A stretch of 64,000 bases of DNA, taken from assembly GCF_020194175.1 (NCBI RefSeq), contig NZ_JADYVX010000025.1:1-64000 (forward strand). The letters run 5' to 3'. The DNA is from Bradyrhizobium sp. BRP22 (GTDB lineage: Bacteria > Pseudomonadota > Alphaproteobacteria > Rhizobiales > Xanthobacteraceae). The notes beneath the pieces are model-generated. The model was given only the letters and a program-made list of their open reading frames with translations. It searched no databases and was not told the origin of the DNA. This document shows positions 57,543 to 64,000 of this stretch, one piece after another; the first letter of the stretch is position 1, and every line of letters begins with the position of its first letter. The position numbers and the translations under genes are program-made.

Positions 57543-60500
57543 ATGCAATGTCTGCGTTGCGGTCGCCGAAATAAGGCGACCAATGAATATTGCGAAGGAT
57601 GCGGGGCCGCTCTCGGAATTGAGTGCAGCGCCTGTCACCACGTCAACGGAGCGACGGCGCTTTTTTGCGGGCGATGCAGCGCCGCGCTGACGCCTGCGGC
57701 TTCGCCGGCATTCAATCAGTCGTGGCGGCACATCCTCACGTCGCTGAACGCCAAGGGCGGAGAGCGGAAACGGCTCACGATCCTGTTTGCGGACATCTGC
57801 AACTCGACCGGCCTGATCGATCGCCTGGGAGATCCCGAAATCGGCATGCGGCGCCTCCAACCCGTGCTGGAGATCATGAGAGAGGCCGTCATTCGCTATG
57901 AGGGTGTCGTCAACAAATCCCAGGGCGACGGGGTCATGGCGATCTTCGGCGCCCCGCAGCCCCTGGAGGATCATGCCGTGCGCGGCTGCCTGGCGGCGCT
58001 CGCCATGCAGGATGAGTTGGCTCGGCTGGAAGATCCCGATCTGCAAATCCGGGTTGCAGTTCACACCGGCGAGGTTGTCGTTCAGGCGATCGAGCACGGA
58101 ATCTATCAGACCTACGATGCCGCCGGCGCCAATGTGCATCTCGCCAATCGCATGGAGCAACTGTGCGAGCCGGGGACCATTCTGATCTCGAGAGATACCT
58201 ACACGGCAGCCAGGCAGTTCGTGGAAGTCGAACCCCTGGGCTCACAGACCATCCGCGGGATCGCAGCACCTGTTGAAATTTTCAGGCTCGCCGGCCTTCA
58301 GCACGCACCATCGAGCGGCGTTTTCCGCAGCGGAAGGCGGCTCAGCCCGCTTACGGGAAGAAGCGCCGAGCTCTCGGCTCTCGTCGCCGAGCTTGACAAC
58401 ACCATGAAGGGCGAAGGTGGCGTGGTCGGTGTTGTCGGGGAAGCGGGCATCGGCAAGAGCCGTCTCTGCTACGAGTTTGCCGAGAGTTGTCGTGCGAGGG
58501 GCATTCGTGTTTTCGAGGCACGTGTATTGGCTCATGGCAGGGCAACGCCGTTTCAACCCGTCCTGGAACTGCTGCGTGATTATTTCGGGCTTCGCGCCAA
58601 GGAAGCGGCCGATGTGTCTCGTCAACGAGTCCTCGACCGCCTGGCCGATCTGCCCGTCTCCGAGCAGATGTCGTCCATCATGCTGGAATTCCTGGGCCTG
58701 GCCGACGCACAACGACCGGCCATCAAGCTCGATCCGAAGGCCCGGAAAACGCAGCTCCTGGATTTTGTGAGAACCGTGCCGCATTCGCCCCGCGAACGCC
58801 CGTCGGTTGTCGTCGTCGAAGACCTCCACTGGATCGACGCCGCAAGTGAAGAGTTCGTGGAAGCGCTGGCGGATGCAGTCGTGGGCACCACGACCCTTTT
58901 GATCGTCAACTTCAGACCGGGATTTGCCGCGCCGCTGACGCAGCGATCGCACTATCGGCAAATCAACATGCGCCCGTTGCCGCCCGCGGAAGCGGCTGTC
59001 CTGGTGCATGATCATTTCGGCAATGATCCGTCGGTCGCATTGCTGAGCAGGAATATCGTGGAGCGGGCGCAAGGAAATCCATTTTTCATTGAGGAACTCG
59101 TAAATGCCCTGGTGGAACGTGGCGACTTCGAGGGAGAAAAAGGCGCCTACAGGCTGAAGGGCGGCATCGATACCGTCCCTCTCCCTTCGACTGTGCAAGC
59201 GGTGGTTGCAGCCCGGATCGACCGGCTCGAGGAAAACGCCAAGAAAGCTCTGGAGATCGCGGCGGTGATCGGTCGCGAGATATCGATATCGGTTCTGGAG
59301 AGGATCACCGGCTTTGGTCCAACCGAACTCTCGGAAGCGATCCATCATTTGAGGCAGGCTGAGCTGCTTTACGATGTTCCTCCGTTTGAACAGCGGCAGC
59401 TCGCGTTCCGCCATCCGCTGATCCAGGAAGTTGCCTACCGATCGCTGCTGAATGAGAGCCGCCGCGAGATTCATTTGAAGGTCGCACAAGCGATCGAAAG
59501 CCTCTTCAAGGATCACGCCGAGCAGAGGGCCGCCCTGCTCGCGTATCACCTGGAGCAGGCCGGCGAGAACCTCAAAGCGGCGCAACAGCACATGCGCTCG
59601 GCCGTCTGGATCGGCACGAACGATCCAAGCCAGGCGCTGAGAAGCTGGAAAAAAGTCCGCGAACTGCTGTCAAACCTGCCTTCATCGCAGCCGATCGATT
59701 ACCTGAAGATGATGGCCGCCGGCCAGATCGTAAACTTCGGCTGGCGCGAAGGCATTTCGGCGCAGGATGCCCGCCTGTATTTCGAGGAGGCGAAACAACT
59801 CGCGTTGGCGCTCGGGGATTTGCGGGCGAATGCGCTGATACATGCTGCGTACGGCAGGATCCTGGCAAATGGCGGCTCGGCAGACGAGTATGTCGAAAAG
59901 GTCCGCGAAGCCAAGGCGATCGCCGATCAAGGCAACGATCCCAGTGTTCAGATCACGCTCAAGGCCGTACTCTGCCACGCGCTGCGGACGTCAGGCAAAA
60001 TGTCCGAGGCGCTTTGCATGAATATCGAGGCGATGGATCGCGCGCATGAGATCGTCAAATTCGATCGGCAAACGCTCGGCTTCGACATTGACGTGTGGTT
60101 GACGGCCATGCGCGGGCAGACGCTGGTCATGCTCGGCAGAGGAGAGGAGGCACGCCCCTTTCTGGACCGCGTCCTTGGGCTGGAAAGCAGCCAGGTCGAT
60201 GCTGTTCATCACCTCATCCCAAGTCTGGCCTACATGGATCTCGCCTGGGCGGAGGGAAACATGGGGCTCGCGAGGGAACACGCCGATCGCGCATTTTCGA
60301 TCGCGATCAAGACGGGGAATCCATACCTGCGCGTCTACGCCCAGGCCTGCCGGGGGGTTTCCCACATGGTTGCCGGAAGGCTGACGTCGGCCATCGAGGA
60401 TCTCTCCGATGCGCTGTGCTTTGCTCGATCGCGAAAGGCCGGACTGGAAAACGAACCACGTATTCTGGCCGATCTGGCGAACGCGTACAGAATGAATGGC

Positions 60501-60773
60501 GATCATGCGTCGGCGCTTTCTACTGTGGGCGAGGCAATAGAAATTGCGATGCAGCGTCACGCCCGTGTCCCCGAATGCCTTGCCCGCATCGTCCACGCAG
60601 ATCTGCTGCTGAAGCAAGATCAACAAGCCGAGGGCGCAAAGGAGCTGGAATTGGCAGAGATACTGATGCAGGAGACCGGAGCTATGCTCTTCGAGCCGTT
60701 CCTTCGGATGACGTCCGTCAGTGGCGGCGACGGCAGCGGAAGGGACGATCTACAGGTTCTCGGCAAGATGTGA
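57543..60773 (+). CDS. zinc-ribbon / adenylate cyclase / AAA ATPase / TPR signalling protein
   Basis: A 1076-aa soluble protein. Residues 1-46 carry two zinc ribbons (C3, C6, C17, C20 and C28, C31, C42, C45). A class III nucleotide cyclase domain covers about 75-250: FADICNSTGLIDRLGD, NKSQGDGVMAIFG and HLANRMEQL provide metal- and substrate-site residues. An AAA/NACHT-like ATPase follows with Walker A GEAGIGKSR (about 299) and Walker B VVVVEDLHWID (about 425). The rest, 620-1050, is TPR-like. AAGGAG 6 bases before ATG 57543. The architecture is widespread in Bradyrhizobium; the input signal is unknown. The lone cNMP-binding protein at 49075 is a conceivable effector. Confidence 0.92.
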   Translation: MQCLRCGRRNKATNEYCEGCGAALGIECSACHHVNGATALFCGRCSAALTPAASPAFNQSWRHILTSLNAKGGERKRLTILFADICNSTGLIDRLGDPEIGMRRLQPVLEIMREAVIRYEGVVNKSQGDGVMAIFGAPQPLEDHAVRGCLAALAMQDELARLEDPDLQIRVAVHTGEVVVQAIEHGIYQTYDAAGANVHLANRMEQLCEPGTILISRDTYTAARQFVEVEPLGSQTIRGIAAPVEIFRLAGLQHAPSSGVFRSGRRLSPLTGRSAELSALVAELDNTMKGEGGVVGVVGEAGIGKSRLCYEFAESCRARGIRVFEARVLAHGRATPFQPVLELLRDYFGLRAKEAADVSRQRVLDRLADLPVSEQMSSIMLEFLGLADAQRPAIKLDPKARKTQLLDFVRTVPHSPRERPSVVVVEDLHWIDAASEEFVEALADAVVGTTTLLIVNFRPGFAAPLTQRSHYRQINMRPLPPAEAAVLVHDHFGNDPSVALLSRNIVERAQGNPFFIEELVNALVERGDFEGEKGAYRLKGGIDTVPLPSTVQAVVAARIDRLEENAKKALEIAAVIGREISISVLERITGFGPTELSEAIHHLRQAELLYDVPPFEQRQLAFRHPLIQEVAYRSLLNESRREIHLKVAQAIESLFKDHAEQRAALLAYHLEQAGENLKAAQQHMRSAVWIGTNDPSQALRSWKKVRELLSNLPSSQPIDYLKMMAAGQIVNFGWREGISAQDARLYFEEAKQLALALGDLRANALIHAAYGRILANGGSADEYVEKVREAKAIADQGNDPSVQITLKAVLCHALRTSGKMSEALCMNIEAMDRAHEIVKFDRQTLGFDIDVWLTAMRGQTLVMLGRGEEARPFLDRVLGLESSQVDAVHHLIPSLAYMDLAWAEGNMGLAREHADRAFSIAIKTGNPYLRVYAQACRGVSHMVAGRLTSAIEDLSDALCFARSRKAGLENEPRILADLANAYRMNGDHASALSTVGEAIEIAMQRHARVPECLARIVHADLLLKQDQQAEGAKELELAEILMQETGAMLFEPFLRMTSVSGGDGSGRDDLQVLGKM

Positions 60774-60852
60774 GTGGCCGGCCGAAAATCCGACGGCTGC
60801 AAACGTCTTTGACGTCCCGGGTCTATTGATGATCTTCACGCGACTTGCTCGC

Positions 60853-61075
60853 TTCAATGGTGACTTGCCCCGTACATTCCTCGCCTAAAATATTCCGCTT
60901 CGGCTGTAGGTCAAACCAGTGATTTAACTCGCGCGTCTCACGGCGAATAACAGGCGGGTCGCGATCGTCACGAACGTTTCCGTGCGGACGCTAGATGTGT
61001 GACTGACGAGCGCGCGCAACGCGGGCGACGAAGTCGCATGGTCCTGCGAGGCTGCGTCTCGCACATGGATTCTGC
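60853..61075. repeat. left copy of an imperfect direct repeat
   Basis: Sequence from TTCAATGGTGACTTGCCC on matches 62461 onward for about 140 bases (shared runs include CAGTGATTTAACT, CGCGCGTCTCA, GCGATCGTCACGAACGTT) and weakly beyond. It lies between the cyclase gene and the zincin-motif gene, with no gene of its own. Confidence 0.75.
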
Positions 61076-61155
61076 ATTGGCTGCACTTGTCAAATCTCGG
61101 AATAAACGTTTAAATTGCAAATTCACTCGTTTGAGCCGAGTTGAGGTTGTTTTGA

Positions 61156-61731
61156 ATGACCTTCTTCGGACCACATGAGGTTTCGTCGTCGCTCGCCGAC
61201 ACGGCCCTTGACTGCCGGAAGGTAGTAGCCTTGTCGCTCATCAAGCGATTTGCGGAGGTGTTCGACGAGATCGAGTATGAGTTGCTCTGGGATGTACCCA
61301 TTATCAATGCGCAAGCATCGCGCCTGAGAGAAAGCAGGCGAGTGACTGTCTACGGCGGTCTAGCCAGACATCCCAGTATCACCGCGTCCGGGCTTGCCCT
61401 GATACTAGCTCACGAAACAGGCCATCATCTCGGTGGAAGGCCGCTCGACCCTGACTTGCGCTGGCCTACCTGGCAGGGGCAGGCGGACTTTTGGGCCGCC
61501 GCCCAGGGCATGCCGAAGGTGTTTGGATGGAAGGCGTGCAAAATGACGCTTCGGGGAGCGAAGCAAATCGCCGACCTGCACGCCGAATTTTGTGCAGAAG
61601 GCGATGAGCCCGACATCAGCGCGGCCGAACGCACGGCCATTTTCAGGGCTGGCGCTCTGGGCGAAGCCGCGCCAACAGTTTTGCAAGCCGCATTTCATCG
61701 GCTGCTAGATGGAAGGAAAGATACCAATTGA
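61156..61731 (+). CDS. putative zinc metalloprotease-like protein (HExxH), 191 aa
   Basis: The protein has a central zincin motif LILAHETGHHLGG (about residues 80-92), where the two histidines and the glutamate would bind zinc and activate water. About 20 residues later comes WQGQADFWA; in related proteins I recall EGQADYxA there, which may hold the third ligand. There is no signal peptide or membrane helix, so it would act in the cytoplasm. GAGG lies 9 bases before ATG 61156. I cannot name the family. It is followed 41 bases later by another unknown gene in the same direction, and the pair is bracketed by direct repeats. Confidence 0.7.
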   Translation: MTFFGPHEVSSSLADTALDCRKVVALSLIKRFAEVFDEIEYELLWDVPIINAQASRLRESRRVTVYGGLARHPSITASGLALILAHETGHHLGGRPLDPDLRWPTWQGQADFWAAAQGMPKVFGWKACKMTLRGAKQIADLHAEFCAEGDEPDISAAERTAIFRAGALGEAAPTVLQAAFHRLLDGRKDTN

Positions 61732-61772
61732 CTTAGTGCTTTCGCAAAATTTCTCACCAACAGGAGAGTCCG

Positions 61773-62309
61773 ATGGGTGCGCTGATTATTACGAGGGGCA
61801 CAAGGCGACTTGCCGGTCATTACAACGAAGAGTTTTCAAGTTGGCTCACTTTCTACAAGAACAGAATCAATGTTTTTGATCGCGCTGGTCGAGATATCGA
61901 CGTATGGGATCAGATCATTCAGGTTGTGACGGATCCGAGGCCCGGCATTGGTCATACCGAGCGCGCCGACAACCTCACTCTTTTGCCGAAGGACAATCCG
62001 GCGCATCCGAATTTGCACAGGAGATGGCGGTTCTTTCTCAAGAATGACCTGACCCAAGCTAACCGTAACAAACTGGCCGACGCGATATATGCAGCACTCA
62101 AACTCGACATTGCCTACATCGTGTTCGATGTCGTCCATGGTGCGCAACAGGATATCGACTTTGATCCCAACGGGCTCGATGAGGGGTCACGTTTCGCCAG
62201 GATTACCATTATTGTGACGAGGGCGATGGCTGCTGCCGGCGGAGGCAATGAGGAATTTCCGAGGTTGGACGCACCTTCGGCCGACCCCACTGATAACCAG
62301 GCTCCCTAG
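61773..62309 (+). CDS. unknown protein, 178 aa, paired with the zincin gene
   Basis: AGGAG 7 bases before ATG 61773 gives a well-supported start. The sequence is soluble, mixed alpha/beta (ALIITRGTRRLAGHYNEEFS, WRFFLKNDLTQANRNKLADA, IYAALKLDIAYIVFDVVHGA) and ends in a low-complexity tail (PSADPTDNQAP). No domain is recognised. Co-directional and 41 bases from the HExxH gene, so the two probably work together, for example as protease and substrate, activator or inhibitor; this is inference. Confidence 0.7.
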   Translation: MGALIITRGTRRLAGHYNEEFSSWLTFYKNRINVFDRAGRDIDVWDQIIQVVTDPRPGIGHTERADNLTLLPKDNPAHPNLHRRWRFFLKNDLTQANRNKLADAIYAALKLDIAYIVFDVVHGAQQDIDFDPNGLDEGSRFARITIIVTRAMAAAGGGNEEFPRLDAPSADPTDNQAP

Positions 62310-62461
62310 GAACCACACCATCCGATCAGCAGCAGGCGCGCCGAGTGAGGTGAACGCGGCTACTTGCCGCGAAACGGTCGTTTGCGCGTTTCGGGCTTCA
62401 CGCGATCTTCTCATTGCCGGATTCTTTGCGTTGGCCGGAACGAGAAAATTAGCGAATGGTT
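62310..62461. other. intergenic, no gene seen
   Basis: Short spacer between the unknown gene and the right direct repeat. Open frames on either strand here are not supported. Confidence 0.4.
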
Positions 62462-62690
62462 TCAATGTGATTTGCCCTGTCCACTCCTCGCGCAAAAAAC
62501 ATTCCGCTTCCGTCGTCGGGCAAATCAGTGATTTAACTCCGCGCGTCTCAGCGCGAATGAGGGGCGGCTCGCGATCGTCACGAACGTTGCGGTGAGATGC
62601 GGTGGACGTGATGACGGCGTAAGACGAACGCTGGATATCGCGGACGGCGAAGTCGTGTGGTTCTGGCGCCCCGACGCTGGCGCTAAGTCC
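62462..62690. repeat. right copy of the imperfect direct repeat
   Basis: This copy matches 60853-61075 (see there) and continues directly into the structured element at 62691. The pair brackets the zincin gene and its partner, about 1.6 kb apart. Confidence 0.75.
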
Positions 62691-62890
62691 TGGGGGATGG
62701 AAACATCCCCAAGGGTGACGGTGGCAAGAAAGCCCGGTCACCGGGAAGAGCACGAAGTAAGCCGTAAACCATCGCGCAGGGAAAGCCGGTGTGAATCGGT
62801 TGAACCTGTGGCCCTACCCCCGTGCTTTTTGCTGCACGGGGCCCACGGGTGCAACCAGCACCCGGCTTTCCCTGCGCCCTCACTTCAATG
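62691..62890. repeat. structured dispersed repeat with long inverted arms
   Basis: Perfect 16-base arms GCGCAGGGAAAGCCGG (62774-62789) and CCGGCTTTCCCTGCGC (62862-62877) enclose an inner hairpin CCCCGTGC/GCACGGGG (62818-62841, T-rich loop). An upstream hairpin around CCCGGTCACCGGG is also evident. The block resembles a recurrent Bradyrhizobium/Rhodopseudomonas repeat. Frames through it are unlikely to be genes. Confidence 0.7.
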
Positions 62891-63054
62891 CGAGGGCGAA
62901 ACGAGACGCAAACCTCGGGCACATCATGCCGCGAGAACGCGGACTCACATCCTCTCCACCGTCATGCCCCACCAACGGGTCGGCGCAAAGCGCCGACCTG
63001 GTGGCGGACGATGACAGCGCAAGGCTGTTTGACAATTGAATCAGTATCTCCCCG

Positions 63055-63240
63055 CGTCGTCCCCGGGCGTGCCCCGGGACCCATAACCACAGGCCTTTGT
63101 CGTGTGCTCCGCCGCAACCGCTTGCTCGCGCCACAACACGTTCCTGGTTATGGGTCCCCGCCTTCGCGGGGACGACACCGATGCGGCCGTTGGGAGAATC
63201 CTAGGACGGGTAGAGCGAAGCGAAACCCATCCTACAGGAC
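63055..63240. repeat. palindromic repeats upstream of (3' to) the CoA-transferase gene
   Basis: GGGACCCATAACCA (about 63076-63089) is repeated inverted as TGGTTATGGGTCCCC (63145-63159), within longer GC-rich arms. A second small palindrome (GGGTAGAGCGAAGCGAAACCC type) is at 63206-63235. Dispersed repeats; no gene between 62310 and 63306. Confidence 0.65.
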
Positions 63241-63306
63241 TGACGAATAGCGCAGCACTGGATGATGGGCACGGCGCTGTGCGCCTTTGCCCACCCAGCG
63301 CGTCCG

Positions 63307-63957
63307 TCAGGTATTCTTCAGCGCCACCCGAAACTCGGCTTCGGTCTTGGCCTTGACTTCATCGAGCGTGACGCCGTCGGCGAGCTCGATCAGTGCCATG
63401 CCGTTCTTGCCGTGCTTGTCGATGGTGAAGACGGCGAGATCGGTGACGACCATGTCGACCACATGCTCGCCGGTCAGCGGCAGCGTGCACTTCTTGAGCA
63501 GCTTCGGACCGTCCTTGGCGGAATGCTCCATCACCACGACGACGCGCTTCACGCCGGCGACGAGGTCCATGGCGCCGCCCATGCCCTTCACCATCTTGCC
63601 GGGGATCATCCAGTTGGCGAGATCGCCGTTCTGCGCCACCTGCATCGCGCCGAGGATCGAGAGGTCGATGTGACCGCCGCGCACCATGCCGAAGGAATCG
63701 GCGCTGGAGAAATAGCTGGTCGACGGCAATTCGCTCACCGTCTGCTTGCCGGCGTTGATGAGATCAGGATCCTCCTCGCCCTCGTAGGGGAACGGACCCA
63801 TGCCGAGCATGCCGTTCTCGCTCTGCAGGCTGACGTCGATTCCTTCGGGGATGTAGTTCGAAACCAGCGTCGGGATGCCGATGCCGAGGTTGACGTAATA
63901 GCCGTCGCGCAGCTCTTTCGCAGCGCGCGCCGCCATCTGTTCACGGGTCCAGGCCAT
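63307..63957 (-). CDS. scoB: 3-oxoacid CoA-transferase subunit B
   Basis: A 216-aa family I CoA-transferase beta subunit. The catalytic glutamate is in QSENGMLGMGP, with GIGIPTLVSNY, GGHIDLSILGAMQV and MVKGMGGAMDLVAG. The enzyme moves CoA between succinyl-CoA and a 3-oxoacid such as acetoacetate or 3-oxoadipate; ketone-body use would fit the polyhydroxybutyrate theme of the phasins. AGGAG 6-7 bases before ATG 63957. The A subunit gene appears to end just upstream at 63976, giving an A-B operon. Confidence 0.93.
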   Translation of the reverse strand: MAWTREQMAARAAKELRDGYYVNLGIGIPTLVSNYIPEGIDVSLQSENGMLGMGPFPYEGEEDPDLINAGKQTVSELPSTSYFSSADSFGMVRGGHIDLSILGAMQVAQNGDLANWMIPGKMVKGMGGAMDLVAGVKRVVVVMEHSAKDGPKLLKKCTLPLTGEHVVDMVVTDLAVFTIDKHGKNGMALIELADGVTLDEVKAKTEAEFRVALKNT

Positions 63958-63975
63958 GGGACTCTCCTGTTAAAT

Positions 63976-64000
63976 TTAGGCTGCGGGGCGCGGGCGGGTG
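63976..64000 (-). CDS. 3' end of the presumed CoA-transferase subunit A gene (partial)
   Basis: On the minus strand the last eight codons before TAA (63976-63978) read TRPRPAA, in the position where subunit A must end, 18 bases before scoB. The rest lies outside the window, so the identity is inferred from gene order only. Confidence 0.45.

Noticed and set aside
62187..62753. 188-codon minus-strand frame
   Set aside because: It overlaps the 3' end of the supported gene at 61773 and the direct repeat, with no start signal.
62774..62815. Resemblance to a cobalamin riboswitch core (GGGAA...GCCGGTGTGAATCGG)
   Set aside because: The remaining B12-box features (for example GCCACTG) are missing, the block is part of a dispersed hairpin repeat, and no cobalamin gene follows.
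62592..63014. 140-codon plus-strand frame
   Set aside because: It runs through the structured dispersed repeat; proteins predicted from such repeats are artefacts.

Overview
The window reads as chromosome of a Bradyrhizobium-like alphaproteobacterium (Nitrobacteraceae). The evidence is its high GC, two phasins, a tRNA-His with the alphaproteobacterial G1:U72/A73 identity, several dispersed palindromic repeats that resemble those of Bradyrhizobium/Rhodopseudomonas chromosomes, and a PccR-type regulator beside propionyl-CoA carboxylase. This assignment rests on recognised families and style; no search was run.

Layout. 1-8 kb: a lone ParA ATPase, several small conserved proteins (many below 100 aa), a frameshifted metallophosphoesterase, a truncated stress protein and an SMP-30-like periplasmic protein. 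8-42.8 kb: an accessory, island-like block with visibly lower GC in most genes. It holds a homodimeric-type pyruvate dehydrogenase operon (aceE-aceF-lpdA), an AraC regulator, and a long minus-strand catabolic block: VOC protein, flavin reductase, livHMGF, enoyl-CoA hydratase, creatininase-family amidohydrolase, luciferase-type flavin monooxygenase, second crotonase, acyl-CoA ligase, Liv-type binding protein. Methylmalonyl-CoA mutase (two subunits), propionyl-CoA carboxylase with PccR, an Lrp regulator, a RibB-RibX protein, and a broken AraC/2Fe-2S remnant follow. The block ends at a scrambled IS256-type remnant and a 42-nt copy of a tRNA-Glu 3' end, which looks like an attachment-site scar. 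42.8-64 kb: core-like DNA with tRNA-His, phasins, a PAS histidine kinase with a decayed ATP-binding site, a GntR/aldehyde dehydrogenase/MFS cluster, a ferric-iron ABC transporter, a zinc-ribbon/adenylate cyclase/AAA/TPR protein, a zincin-motif gene pair between direct repeats, and the B subunit of a 3-oxoacid CoA-transferase.

How the genes may work together (inference): the island block could import an organic acid by the Liv-type transporter, activate it with CoA, oxygenate it with an FMNH2-dependent monooxygenase fed by the flavin reductase (with RibBX supporting flavin supply), open or hydrate it with two crotonases and an amidohydrolase, and pass pyruvate and propionyl-CoA to pyruvate dehydrogenase, propionyl-CoA carboxylase and methylmalonyl-CoA mutase. 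A shared 15-bp palindrome (CAGCATTTTRTGCTG) lies upstream of two of these minus-strand transcription units and at a third site that could drive a small RNA. The substrate cannot be named from sequence alone.
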